A stretch of 64,000 nt of DNA from Lithospermum erythrorhizon (GCA_019722365.1 JADFUC010001000.1:372001-436000); one strand, 5' to 3'. Positions 48,188 to 61,200 are shown, counted from the first letter of the stretch. Numbers and translations: made by a program. The notes: generated by a model not told the origin, from the sequence alone.

Positions 48188-50293
48188 ATGAGAAGGAAAG
48201 GTAATCAGTCGTCTTCATCATCAACTGAGAGCACTGGCAACAACAATCACTTATCAACTGTTTCATCGGCTTCTTCCTCTCAACTCGAGTTTGGCTCTTC
48301 TAAATTATTTGTCAAGGTTTACAAGGAAGGCTATCTCATAGGGAGGAAACTTGATTTACTTGCACTTGGTGGTTACCATGATCTCATCAAGACTCTTGAG
48401 TTCATGTTCCACCCTACCATTATCGGTTGAGTACTCGATTTGCCCTTCATCTTCTTCTTTGAATATCTTCTTACTTCTACATAACTTTGGTGCACTATTT
48501 ATGAGTAGCCCCCTCATCATTTTCAATATTTCCAAATCGCCTCAACTATCATTTCAAATTATCCCTTGCTCAAATTTTGACAATTAAAAACAGACAACAC
48601 AAGAAAAAATTTGGAATAACATTAACAATTAGATATTGGGGCAAATTTTTAATAATTAAAGTTACGGATCAATTTTAATAAAACTTAAAGTATCAAAAAA
48701 ATATTTTAGAAAAATGGAAATCGTTCCCTTTAAGGCATATTAGTTAAAAAGGTTTGAGATCCATAAACTACCTAAAGTTTGCAACAGAGCGTGTGATGTG
48801 GTTGGTCGGGGCGGGGAATGCCGATGTATGGGATTGGGGCCTTAAAGGGAAGAATTTTCATTTTTAAAAATAACTTTTTGATACTTTAAGTTTTATTAAA
48901 ATAGACCCGTAACATTAATTATTCAAAATTTGTCCACGATCTGAGCAGTGAAGTTATTCCAAATTTGCCCTTCGCGCTGTCTCTGCTTTTAATTGTCGAG
49001 CCTGGCGGCTAACTGAAATGACAGCTGCTGGGGGCTTCCTAAGAATATGAATTGATAGTTAGTTCGGGGATAATTGAATTTCAAAGAAAGCTCGCAGACA
49101 ATTTGAAATGCCGGGAGTAATAATTGGAAGCTATATAAAAATAAACCTTAATAAAATATTTGTTTTTGATGTTAATTAATATTGGTTCAAGATCCCTTAT
49201 TCACTGTCTAGACACAGTGCAATAAATAACTTCCAATTATCAAATCATCATTTTCTAACGATATTAAAAAAGAATCGTAGACGTTACATATTTTACTCTT
49301 GGAATTCAAAAAGATATAGGAGTAATTATTATTTCAAAGTAATGTTGCTTGATCATGGAAATGACGTGGATGTTTGTGATGATATAGGGCCTGAAGGTTT
49401 GACCTATGAAGACAAGGAAGGTCACTGGATTTGAATGTTATAATGTCCCATGGGAGTATGTCTCACTACCCACCCCCCGGCTCTTCTTTTATTATTTTCA
49501 CATTTTTAAGTCTTTTGAGAAGAATGTGTATGTGTTATCAGGCTCATAATCCTCTCTATACTTTCATGTGATACTTTCTATTATACTTTTATATAATATT
49601 CATTTCTTTAATTTTTTAAACACCCAACCATAACTAATTATATTTTTAACATTATCTTCTGATTAATTCCAATCTAAAATATTATGAATTTTACTTAAAT
49701 TTTTCATATTAATAGTCAAAATTATTAATAGTCAAATATATATCCCGAAAAATATAAATGACAATTGTTTTGAACAAATATAGTAATATATATCAAGATA
49801 AATATGATTTGATTTTGATAAGGAAGTATGCTTGGAAAGATTTAAAATGATTACTAAAAGTTAGTCAGTAAATATGTACTGTCAGATAAAGTTTTGCTTA
49901 GAAAACGATCCGAGCCATGTTATCACGGATTCTTTGTATGTTAATATGAAATTACGATACGTTTTTTTAAATATATTCATAATACTATTTTTTTCTTATA
50001 ACATCAAAAATATTATTAAAATTCTATTCACAATAAAAGAGTCTCTTCCAAAAATGAAAAACGTCATTTAAAAAATTGGTTGGGCTGGGGCTGCTTGAAC
50101 TTCTCAAATTTTGCTCTGATCTTAGATTTATTCAACCATCTCATCATGATCTTTGATAAACAATTTTTGTTCTAAGCTTAATAAATAAGTTGAAAATTGT
50201 GATAGTGACGGTAGTGATGAACTATTTTCTTGTTTAAAATGCAGGGCATTTCTGAGTACTGTGAAGAGATTGAAGATTACTCGGATAAAATAA
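48188..50293 (+). pseudogene. Aux/IAA tandem copy, disrupted
   Basis: The exon order of the intact gene is preserved: exon 1 at 48188-48425, exon 2 remnant at 49388-49455, exon 3 at 50245-50293, all with usable GT-AG borders. Exon 1 encodes the same Ser-rich start and domain III (LFVKVYKEGYLIGRKLDL), but the segment with the LxLxL repression motif is deleted. Exon 2 has lost about 10 codons (the stretch ahead of LTYEDKEG), and after EGHWI reads TGA at 49432-49434; one extra base also shifts the frame before VPWE. Exon 3 still encodes [15 protein letters not shown] and a stop. If spliced, the product would end after about 94 residues without domain IV. Introns and leader still align with the intact copy, so this is a tandem duplication that later decayed. 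A truncated PB1-only peptide cannot be excluded. Confidence 0.88.
48496..49152. mobile_element. MITE in intron 1 of the Aux/IAA pseudogene
   Basis: Diverged relative of the element at 9587-10157: both share GACAATTAAAAA(T/C)AGACAAC, GATACTTTAAGTTTTATTAAA and AATTATTCAAAATTTG in order, and both have TAGCCCC-type ends. It is absent from intron 1 of the intact copy, so it inserted after the duplication or was lost from the other copy. Confidence 0.6.
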
Positions 50294-51872
50294 AATTATG
50301 GCGAAGAATATTATTTCACCCATTCTCTTTCAAAAAAAAAAAAATCTCCAATAAATCATCCTTTTTGGAGAGCACCATTTTTTGTGGTTATTCACTCTTT
50401 CATTATTATTTTTTTATTTTTAATAATCTAAGTGTTAGATATTGTTAATTTAATACTTTTTACAGAGTTTAGTGTAGTTTTCTTTAATTCATATGAATTA
50501 ATATTTGTTATTCGGTATCTTTCTTCAATTGGCATTTATTTTTGAGATGCAATTTATTCCTCAGCATTGATATATACTCCAAAATAAAGATTATCAAGTA
50601 CATTTGAGGCTTCGAGACACCCATTTTTTATTGTTTAGTAGGAATATTTTGTTTTTAATATGTACTGTAATTTTCTTTTAGTGGATATCGTTATGTGATT
50701 CTATCATATTTTTATCTCATTAGTTATCCTTTTCTTTTGTTTTCTCATATTTTTATCGTTATGTGATTTTCATACCGTTTTCATTATAAAAATTAAATAA
50801 GAGTCTTTACTTACGAGCTTATACAAATTCTATAAGCACCATGCTTACATAGTTATACACCGTTGGATCATAATATAACTAATATATTTGATCAGACGGT
50901 TCATATCAAACAGGGACATTTAAGGTATTTCACGTTTCTTTTTATTATCTAACACACATTGCATGCAATATTTGTAGGAAGTAATTACATGATTCTACTT
51001 GAATTAAAGTAAAAATGTAATTATACCTTCTATAAACACCATGGTTACTAAATTATGTAAGTTCCCAAATGAGACTCATTAAATAAATACTTTCAAAATA
51101 TCATACTCGTAAGCAATAAGCTCACACTAGTTTCCACTATCATTTAAGTGGGAATTATAATCTAACGGTATTTCAGTCTTTTCAGATTTGCTTTTTTTTA
51201 TTTTAAACATAAATCAAAATTCCACATATTAATATCTAACGTATTGCAAGCAATTTATCCTATATTATAAATCAATTTTATCCAAAATTATAATTTTACC
51301 CTTTATAAGCTTCTTACTTACAAACTCTCTATAACCTCCTAAACTAAATTCATCATACTCATAATATTTGTATGAAACAATGAGAGTACATAAAGAGTCA
51401 CTTACGGATATCGTAATCCGACAATTTGCTAAAAATTAATCAAATATATACCCAATATAATTAAACAAATCATATAAGCATTATGAGTAGACCCTCAACG
51501 ATCTCTTCATGCTACTACTATGCAACTTATCTAACTTTGTGGTAGTTAATATTAATACTAATTCATTCAGACTAGTGCTATAAGCTTATACAAACAAATT
51601 CTTCAGGGAACTTGACAATTCTTTACTTACAGGGGTTGATCTTCCCCATAGTAAAGAAAAATGGGATTGAGCAAACTAGAATGCCATAATTGGTCACCTT
51701 TCTTGTAAGGTATATTGGAATGAAATATAAATAAGGTGATTCAAATAGAAACTGACTAGTCGCGTGTTTGCCTCCCTCCGTTGCATACAAATTCCACAAA
51801 CTCATCCCAGTTCATCGGGCACGTCATATTCTTCTAGGATCCACAGCTTCACTTTATTTGCATGAGCATGGC
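50294..51872. other. Convergent AT-rich spacer
   Basis: Between the Aux/IAA pseudogene and the SecA stop codon. Nothing is recognised apart from the likely SecA 3' UTR at the high end. Confidence 0.4.
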
Positions 51873-54800
51873 TTATGTGCTAACTTGGGATTTGATAGCT
51901 GAAGATGTGGGACTTGCTTCACCAACTGATTTGGCAGCTTGACCGTTGCTCCCCCTTCCATTTGAATTGAGCTTATCAGAATTTCCGCGCTGTTGATCTT
52001 TCTCCTTAACCAACACTGGTTTAAACTGTCGAAAGGTAATTGGTGTTTAAACGGATTGTACTTACTTTTCTTCTGGTGCTCAAGCAGTGTCAGATAAGGA
52101 TTTCTGATTCCCTTCTTTGCTATTCTCAATTAAAAAATAAGGTCTGAGTTTTTATTGAGGACTAACCTGGTAAATGGAATATATGACGTTTCGTCTTATT
52201 TGTGCCATCATTTCGATGAAAAGGTTGTAGCCCTCGAGTTTGTACTCTATAAGTGGGTCGCGTTGGGCATATCCACGTAACCCTACAGCCTGTTGCACAA
52301 ATTTGAGCGCTTGCAGATGTTCCTTCCACAGGCGATCAATGTTGCTCAAGATTAGAAACTTCTCTGCTTCCTTCATCAAATCTGGAGCTTCTTTCTCGAC
52401 AAGATCCTGGATATATAACAGTACTGTTACTCTACAATTTTCACTTTGGAATTTGAGTCGATTTATGTGAAAATAGTAATGTTGGAATTATGAGAAAAAA
52501 CTTTTTGTTACCCTTTTCTGCAAGTATGCTTCTCGTCCACGAAGATGAAGATAAGATCGCAACTCTTCATAATCAGAACATTTACTTGCCAACAATTCAG
52601 GGGTCAAATCACTTAACAAATAGCAATACCTACAGGTGTTTCAGGACGTAAGCTCATTGTAAAGAAAATTAGCATGACGACACTATAAGTCCAGTGGCTG
52701 CATAGTTGCAGGATAACAGGTTTTTAGAACATATTATATATTGAATGTCGAAATGAATGGTATTTACTGCTGAATTTTTGCTATAAGTTTCTCAAGGTCC
52801 CAGCTTTCTCGTGGAGCATCAGAACCAATATTTGCCTCCAACAAGTTGAGAGAGGGGAGGTCTCAAAATGAGGCAGATAAAGATATAACAAACATGGTTG
52901 TAAGCTGTAACATACCTCCAGGATGTCATTCATTGTCAGTTCGGCATATTCAATTAGAAGAGGTTGAAGATCCTCAGATTTAAGGGCTCGCCTTCTCTCT
53001 GTATAGACACGATCCCTTTGGCTGTTCAAAACCTCATCGTATTCAAATAATTGTTTTCGGATATCGAAGAAGTAATTCTCCACTTTCCGTTGTGCTTCAT
53101 CTAGTGCTTTTGTCAGCATCTTGGATTCAATAGGTAAGTCCTCAACTCTAAAAGCTCTCATTAAACCCTGGCATCATGGCATTAAATTGACTCTTTTAGT
53201 ACTATGCTCTTGAGAACCGAGACGCGTGAAATAGTAGAAAATGTTCCATAGTTTACCTGTATACGATCCCCACCAAATATACGAAAGATATTATCTTCAA
53301 GACTCAAGAAAAAACGGGAACTTCCAGGATCACCTTGCCTGCCACTTCTACCCCGCAGCTGTAGCAAATTTAACCAGTGTAAGATACACCGTTCTGGTAA
53401 ATAAAAACAAGACAAAAAAAGCTTCGGTATGTAGGATGATGACCACTTGACATGACACATATTTATCTCATTCAATATCAAAGCAAAACCTGATTGTCAA
53501 TTCTACGTGATTCGTGACGTTCAGTCCCCACTACATGTAGTCCCCCGGCTGACACAACCTGTCAAAGTATGAACCACCACAATTGCACAGTGGGAGTTAA
53601 ACAGTGGGACATTGCTCATCCAATTTATAGAAGAGAAACTTAGTAACAAGTTGAACGGAAAAATGACCTTCTTACGCTCTTCCTCTGTAAAGACCTTATA
53701 TTCTCTAGCAATTTCCAAGAAAGCATTGCGGAGTTTAGCAATAACTTCATCCTGAACGGGGCCCTGAATGGTTGTTTAGACAAGTTAAATTAACAATTAT
53801 TATTACACCCGAACTTCTTTATGCATATAAATTCTGAACATAAAACAGAATAACTATATATACAATGGTGACATGCAGACACATTCTTCATAAAAAAAAA
53901 ACAGAACTGATTAATCGGATTAGCTAGAACATATAACACTGGCATCATTTGTCGCAACGATCTGACCTTCTCGCAACAATATGACAGGCGTTCCTCTGCT
54001 TCAAGTTCAGCTAATGATCTCTGTCCCCATGCTTTCACAGCTAATTCCACGGCTTCTTCAGCCAACCTAGTGTTGTTTTTGGACAATGCACATGGGAATA
54101 AACTTTCACTAACCTGCGTGATGGTTTAGGAATGATTTAATATAGCATAGCATTGATTGAACCAAGTCCAAATTAATCCAAAGATTAAACTAACCTTCCA
54201 TGACTTCTTTGGAGGAGGTTTCTTCACCGAAACATAGACTCCTTCAGCTGGTTTGACGACTCTGAAAATTAGCGGAAAGGTAGAAAGAGAATTTCTTATT
54301 ATCCAAACTCAAGAATATTATGAAACTATCATATTTGTCGAGGTTACAGGAATTTACTCAACTATGATTTAAGTACTGTTTTACGATTTTGCTCAATTTT
54401 TGAAGGAGTGTCATAAGGCTAGCTTTTACCAACAACAAGAACCTTTCTGCTCCTAAGAGGCTCAATAATTTATTCTCATTCAAGATTCATCTCTGTAAAC
54501 TAATTTTGACGATCATGTCATTTTTTTAGGAATGTTGAGGAAATAGTGTGCATATAAAAGTATTAACATTTGAGTGGCTCGAGATAAAGTTTAACTATTA
54601 TTTTCACATTTATAAAACAATATTCATTTAACGGGCTGTAAAAATTCTATAAAAACACGTTTAATATCGGAAGAAGTACGCAATTGAAAGTTCATATAGG
54701 TCCAGTGTAAATAAAAGTAGGCAGCTAGATGCAAAGCTATTCAGTTTGTTTAGGTTGGTCGGATATCTTCCAACTGCTCATTCTGTTGGCAACTGAACTT

Positions 54801-57800
54801 TAACAAAACTAACATTTTAATGCTTAGCTTTCCAAGTGAATTTAAAGAATGATTATTAGTTTTCGCGTAGAACAAAAACTGTCATTAAAAACTAGTAGTG
54901 CTCATAGGAGAATATTTGGAGAAGTGTTTGAGGAAGAAAAAATGTCTTCATTCAATCATACCTTGGCATTAATATTTCACGCAGCTTTAATCTGGCCATA
55001 AATTCTGCATTCCCACCAAGTATTATATCAGTTCCACGGCCTGCCATGTTTGTCGCAATTGTGACTGCACCAAATCGACCACTCTGTGCTACAATTTCTG
55101 CTTCTCTTTCCACGTTTTCTGGTTTAGCATTTAAAACCTTCATATAAAGTGAATAACCCGCATATAATATTAGAGGAACCTTGAATGAAGGATCAGTATC
55201 TAATAAAGGACTACGGTATTATATTCTAGTTCACCTCATGGGGAATTCCAGCTTCACGAAGTTGTCCTGACAGAGTATCACTTTGCTCAACGCTAGTTGT
55301 GCCGACAAGCACGGGGCGACCTGTTTTGTGCATCCTGGAAATTTCAACAACAGCGGCACGCCATTTCCCTGTAGTAGCTTTAAATACTACATCTGATTCA
55401 TCCTGAAACACCAAATAATCAAAGATGAAAACATATATTTAAGGACTCCAATGTACGAGAAATAGAAAGGAAAAAGTGAAAGATTTATTTACACACTGAT
55501 TCATTATTCCACGTCTCCTGGACTCAGCACAACATTCTAGGACATGATTGCTAAGTCTCCTGAATACACTAACACTAGCCACTAATATGCAACACCTCAG
55601 GTACAGAGTTATGAGTTTCTAAGCTTTTATATTTATCAGTGTATCAAAACCGTAGTATTTGCCTCACGAGCCCAAAATGTGAGGAAGCACAACAGTAACC
55701 CCTACCGTAGAGAGACTGGCAAAAGGAATGTTTATCGGAAACTCTAGATAGAAAGAACTCGCCTGGAGAAAGAAGTTCTGGTAGCTAATTGAAGCAAGAG
55801 TTATGGTCTCATTTTGAATTGGCAGACCTTCTTTGGCTTCAACAGCCTGGTGAAGTCCGTCACTCCAGCGTCTTCCCTGCAAAATACTCACTAGTCACCA
55901 CCTTTAAATTCAAATGAAGAACCTATATACTTTGAGTTGGAAAAAAAGCTTTTCCAACCCTTGAGGCCTTGCCGCCTTGACAAAGAGCAAATGCATGTAT
56001 CTTAAAAAAGACAGCGAGACAGATGTATGAAGCCTAGTTCACCCAGCACAGAAACATCTGATAAGAGTCACTCTACATCACCTGCATCACTCGACCGGTG
56101 AATTCATCAACGATGAGAACCTCCTTGCCACGAACAATATAGTTCACATCTCTAAGGAAGAGTTCCTTTGCTTTAATAGCATTCAAAAGAAAAGATGCCC
56201 ACTGCTCTCGGGGATCATAAAGATCTTTTACATCCAGGATTTCTTCAGCATCTGCATAACCCTGTTCTGTAAGCAAGACAGTCTTTTGTTTCTCATCCAC
56301 CTGCAGTAAGGATGATAAGAGAATAGTAAGACTACTACCTATCAGAAAATGGAAATAAGAATCAGAAATTTATAAGTATAATGCTTAACTCTCTTCACCT
56401 AAACTATAGCAAAGATTGACATATTTCATACTTAATTAATTGGGAAAGAGCAATTGACATGGTTTTAAGCTACCAGTTAAGGGCCATCACTGGTCATGGT
56501 TAGGATGGTATTTTCAAGAGCTAATTTTTTTACCGTGTAATGAATCTCACGCTCAAATGCAACAGCTATCTTCGCAGCTTTGTAGTATCGTTCACTAGGT
56601 TTTTCAGCAGGCCCTGATATTATAAGAGGGGTCCTTGCTTCATCGATTAAGATAGAATCAACCTCATCAATAACGCAGAAATTAAAATCACGCATGACGA
56701 GCTCATCCACGCTCTGTAGATTACAATAGCTAGTCATTTTGCAAAAACAAAGTTACATATATAGAATAGTCAACTAACATGGATATAAATTTAAAAAGTC
56801 AAAGGGGATAAAGCAACAACAACAAAAAAGATTTACTTTCCGTGGCTAGGTTGTCTCTCAAGTAGTCAAAACCAAGCTCACTGTTGGTTACATAGGTGAT
56901 GTCGGACAAGTAGTTCTCCCTCCTCTGCTCACTTGTCATATTCTCTGTTAGTATAAACTTGCATTAAGTATGAAATCATGAATGCCAAAACCAAGATGTT
57001 TTTTTCATCTTTTTGTGTGTGTGTGTGGTGGGGGTGATTAAAGGGCTGATCTTGGCTACAATATTAACAAACATGGTAACAGTACAATATGATGCTGGAA
57101 AATAAAAAATAAAAGTTGGAGTACAAAGTAATTAAGCAAACAGGGCATCAGAATGAGGAGAATATAGGATCGGTTTATGGAATAACTTAAAGATAAGACC
57201 AAACTAGCATGTAAGCAACCACCAATTATCTTAACAATTCAGACCAGATTAGTGTGGCAGATGCTTCTCCCAATTATTTTACCAGCTTCAAAACGTATCG
57301 AAGAAAGAAACAGATATTCTGTGTTATAGTATCTTTAAGGATCCATAACATCGGACATTGTAGTTTTCTTTTGATAATTTTGCAAAGATGTACTCTGAGG
57401 TGGACGAGACTAGCAATCAATAATCGTCACCCCTTACCCAATCTCCTTATCAAATAATAACAAACCAAAAGAACAAATAAACAAATTGAAACTAAATAGT
57501 CTCTCTGTATGTGACATATCCATGACAGAATAATTTTATACCCAATTCACAACAATAAGGGCCATATCTGGATGCATAATAACTTTAGGGACAACATTTC
57601 AAGGGAAATGCAACACTATGTTAGTGTCTAAAAAGCATCAGATGAAACAAGTGCACACGTGAGGACCAATATAAAAATGTGGAATGACAGAAAGAATCAT
57701 ACGCTGTATAAGGCCGACCTTCAATCCAAGAAATCGGGGAACTTGACCAACCCATTCACAATCTCGACGGGCCAAATAATCATTTACTGTAACAACATGA

Positions 57801-59768
57801 ACACCCTTTCCCGTCAAGGCATTCAAATATGCAGGTAATATAGCAACAAGTGTTTTCCCTTCACCAGTCCTCATTTCAGCTATTTCTCCCTTGTGAAGGA
57901 CCATACCACCTGCGATAAAATTATTTAAGGAAAAGAAAACCTTGAGAATATAGAAATAGAATCTCATGACTATAAATTTCTTTCTCCACTCAATGTTACT
58001 TAAAATTTCTTATTTACAAGTATTAGGTCTAAAAATTTACTACTAAGTTTTAGCTGTTTTGCTCAACAGTGAACACTTTCTTGCAAAATATGGTCAAACA
58101 CAACTTTTAGTATATTTTCCCTCATATTTACATTCCTTATAGCAAACGAGACATGTAAAAAATAATCATTTTTATGCATAAATGTATAATCAACTCAAAG
58201 ATCAAATATATCATGTTAGGCTGAATTTAACTTTCCCCATAAAATTTACATTATAGGACTGATTGATCATAATCCAACTAATGATATCTTATAGGCCAGG
58301 TTAACTTTTTTCATTGAACACAATATCAATTCATAACAATAGATATAATTTTATGTTATGCAAATTCCACATCTGAAACACTAAACAATAGATATGAACT
58401 TGGCAACAACCTTTTACAGGGAAAAGAAAAATGCTAAATGAAGAGGTAACGTGGTCAATTACATATACAGAATTACAGATCAGATAAAAAAAAGCATATA
58501 ATTATCATCTAGGATAGGGAAGTAACTAACCTATAAGTTGCACATCAAAAGGACGAAGCCCAAGAACCCTTTTTGAAGCCTCCCTCACAACCGCAAAAGC
58601 TTCCTGCAAAATCGGATACCTTAGGGAGCTCAAGAAAAGCTTTTCAATTTCCCCAAATTTTATAAATCCAACAACATATACAATCAACAAGAGAGCAACC
58701 TAACTAGTCGAAAACAAATTGGATATCATATACTCCCTCGATCCCAAAAAACATTGTCAAGTTCGATTTTCAATAGTCAAAACTAACAAACTTTGCACAC
58801 TCAACAGACACACATAACTTTGATTTAAATCAAAATTATCATGTTAACACTAAAGTACATTAAACATACTGCCTCCATCCCTAAAAGTTGTCCGGTTCAT
58901 TTTTTCAATTGTCAAAATTAACAAACTTCACAGCCTCAACTGACATACATAACTTTGTTAAAGTTTGAATCAAAATTATCAAGTTAATAGTAAAGTACAT
59001 TAAACATACTATTTTTTATATATTTTTCACCAAATACTATAATTCGCATACAAAAAATATTTGAATTCTAACTCTAAAATTCAACAATCAAAATTCAAAA
59101 CTGGACAATCATTTTGGGACAAAAGTGAATCCACTTACAGGCAACAATGAGTCCAAAGACTCCCCCTTTCTGGCCCTTTCTTGCAAAACCAAAGTCTTTT
59201 CTCTCAACCCCTCATCCGAAAGCGAAGAAACCTGAGGCTCCATACTATTAATCATCTCAAGAGTTGCAGAATATTGTTGTCTAGTAGCTTCCCCAGTATC
59301 ACTACCCCCTTTGAATAACCCACCAAATAGTCCACCCAATGATGCCTTAGGTACAACAACCCCATGCCTCGTCTTTCTTCTATTGATATCACTCCCCCCT
59401 TTGAACAACCCACCAAATAGTCCACCCAATGAAGCCTTGGGTACAATCCCTTCATGCCTAATCTTCATTCCATTGGTATCACTCCCCCCACCCAATGAAG
59501 CCTTGGGTACAATCCCTTCATGCCTCATCTTCCTTCTATTGGTATCACTCCCCCCACCCAATGAAGCCTTAGTTACAACAAGTTGATGCCTGATATTTCT
59601 TCCATTTGTGTGGGTTTTGTTGGGCAAAAGGAGCATAGTGGTGGTGCCATAGCTTAAAGAACTTGATAAAAGAAATTCTGAGGAGTTATATGGATGAGAG
59701 GAGAGGGTGGTGGTGGTGGCGGGGGTGGACGCCGCAGTGTGAAGTGGTGGCGCTGATATTAATGTCAT
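51873..59768 (-). CDS. SECA1: Plastid preprotein translocase ATPase SecA1, lacking one conserved segment
   Basis: Nineteen minus-strand exons: 59139-59768, 58531-58603, 57703-57909, 56841-56944, 56534-56713, 56082-56300, 55763-55876, 55235-55402, 54962-55137, 54195-54261, 53967-54113, 53668-53763, 53490-53558, 53257-53358, 52916-53167, 52768-52835, 52512-52629, 52167-52406 and 51873-52025, about 1060 residues. SecA1 drives protein import into the thylakoid through SecY/E. Visible motifs: Walker A ([13 protein letters not shown]), [25 protein letters not shown] (DEAD-like), [72 protein letters not shown], and the helical scaffold [20 protein letters not shown]. Two defects show: no exon encodes the FPKLCGMTGTA to PTNKPMIRK stretch expected between exons 7 and 8, and intron 4 needs a GA donor. 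Exon 7 ends at a GC donor. The N-terminus carries a repeated transit-peptide segment. It may be a damaged gene, or a sequence error. Confidence 0.9.
58731..59122. mobile_element. MITE with duplicated interior in SecA intron 1
   Basis: Left end TACTCCCTCGATCCCAAAAA, right end GGACAATCATTTTGGGACA. A unit of about 138 bp is repeated head-to-tail (58731-58868 and 58869-59009), each with GTC(A/C)(A/G)GTTC, AACTAACAAACTTT or AATTAACAAACTTC and TAAAGTACATTAAACATAC. Lies within intron 1. Confidence 0.7.
59307..59591 (-). repeat. Fourfold repeat in the SecA transit-peptide region
   Basis: Residues 60 to about 154 consist of four copies of a unit beginning RH, then (I/V)V(P/T)KASLGG, then GGSD: two short copies of 22 residues and two longer ones with the insert LFGGLFKG. 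The normal plant SecA1 precursor, as I know it, has a single [14 protein letters not shown] segment at the end of the transit peptide. DNA copies are very similar, so the expansion looks recent. The frame stays open throughout. Confidence 0.9.
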
Positions 59769-59939
59769 TTTCAGTTTTATCAGTTGGGATTTGTGGCGGG
59801 GAGTTGGTGGTGAATGTATGTTAAGACAGTTGTACTGATAAGGTTATTGTCACATGTCAACATTAATCAAAGATTTTATGTTAGATTTCGATAATGTCAT
59901 GTTATGATATGTTTATTCCTCGTATTTAACTAGCTACTT

Positions 59940-61200
59940 CAGCAGTCAATTGACGGTGAATATTTGGTATTTTCAAGTACGGGTCGACAACGATGGTCGA
60001 AATTTTAAAATTTACTTATGGTTGATAATTGAAATAAAAAAATGAAAAGTGCAGCAGGTATTAATTTAAGACTTTATCATTTGGTAGGGGCAGACGAAAA
60101 AAATATTATCTTCAAAAATTTATTAAATAATCAGTATTAATTTATCGGAGTCACAGTTGGGGCTGTAGAGAGCTTATTAAAGGCCAGTTATTAATTTATC
60201 GGTTTCTACGGTAGTTGATAATTGCGAAAAATAGCGAAAAAATCATGAATTATTAATTTAGCACTCTATCCCCAGTAGGGACATAAAAATATTATTTTAG
60301 AAAGTTTATTAAATAATCGGTATCGATTTATCGGGGTTTTTTTTTAAAAAGGAAAAAAACTTGACCAGAACTTTCAAGTATTAATTTATCGGAGTTTACT
60401 GACAACCGATAATTGCAAAAAAATAAATAAATAAATAAATAAATGAAAAAGGAGCAAAAAAGCGCGAATTATTAATTTAGCACTGTGCAGAATTAGTTTA
60501 GAGAGTTTATTAAATAATCAGTGTCTTATAGTTGATAATTGCGAAAAAAGGAGCACAAGCAATTATTAATTGCTTGCAGCAGCCCGCTCGAGGCGGGACC
60601 CGGCCAAAATATTATATTAAGAGCTTGTTAAATGTCAGTATTAATTTATCGAGTTTCTAATGTAGTTGATAATTGAAAAAAAATAAAAAAAATAAAGAGG
60701 ACTCGTTGTTAATTTGCTTAGCACTTATCTCAAGTCGGGACAGGTCAAAAATATTATCTTAAAGAGTTTATTAAATAATCGACTATTAATTTATCGGGTT
60801 GCTAATGTAGTTGATAATATATGGAAAATGAATGAAAAAAAGGACGCATTATTAATTTAGCGCCCACATCCTCGAGTTGAGACCGGAATGAAAAATATTA
60901 TCTTAGAGAGTTTATTAAATAATGAGGAGTTTAAAATCGAGTCATGATTAAAAAAAATGAAACGCCTGTCACGATGGAGTATTGCGACCAAACATATTAT
61001 TTTAGAGAGTTTATTAAAGAATAAATATTAATTTATCAGTTTCTGATAGTTAATGTCGTAGAAAAAAAGTGAAAAGGAGCGAAAAAAAACTAGCGAATTA
61101 TTAATTTAGCACTTTTTATCTTGATCGGAATGACCCAAAATATTATTTGGAGAGTTTATTAAATAATCAAGTATTAATTTATCGAGTTTCAAAAAAAAAA
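59940..61200. repeat. Diverged tandem array, pogo-like subterminal type
   Basis: About seven to eight copies of a unit of roughly 130-170 bp. Each has ATTAATTTATCGG or a variant, GTAGTTGATAATTG, GAATTATTAATTTAGCAC, a GGGAC- or GGACC-type spacer, and AATATTATCTTAGAGAGTTTATTAAATAATC. The vocabulary matches the pogo-like end at 8376-8670. A long A run ends it at 61189-61207. No transposase is present. Confidence 0.65.

Noticed and set aside
55664..55763. Open read-through of SecA exon 7 into the intron ([12 protein letters not shown]).
   Set aside because: A GC donor follows the conserved FFLQ, and the continued residues do not resemble SecA.
59311..59586. Plus-strand repetitive 91-codon frame opposite SecA exon 1.
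   Set aside because: Mirror of the transit-peptide repeats; no plant gene of this type is known to me, and SecA continuity favours the minus strand.
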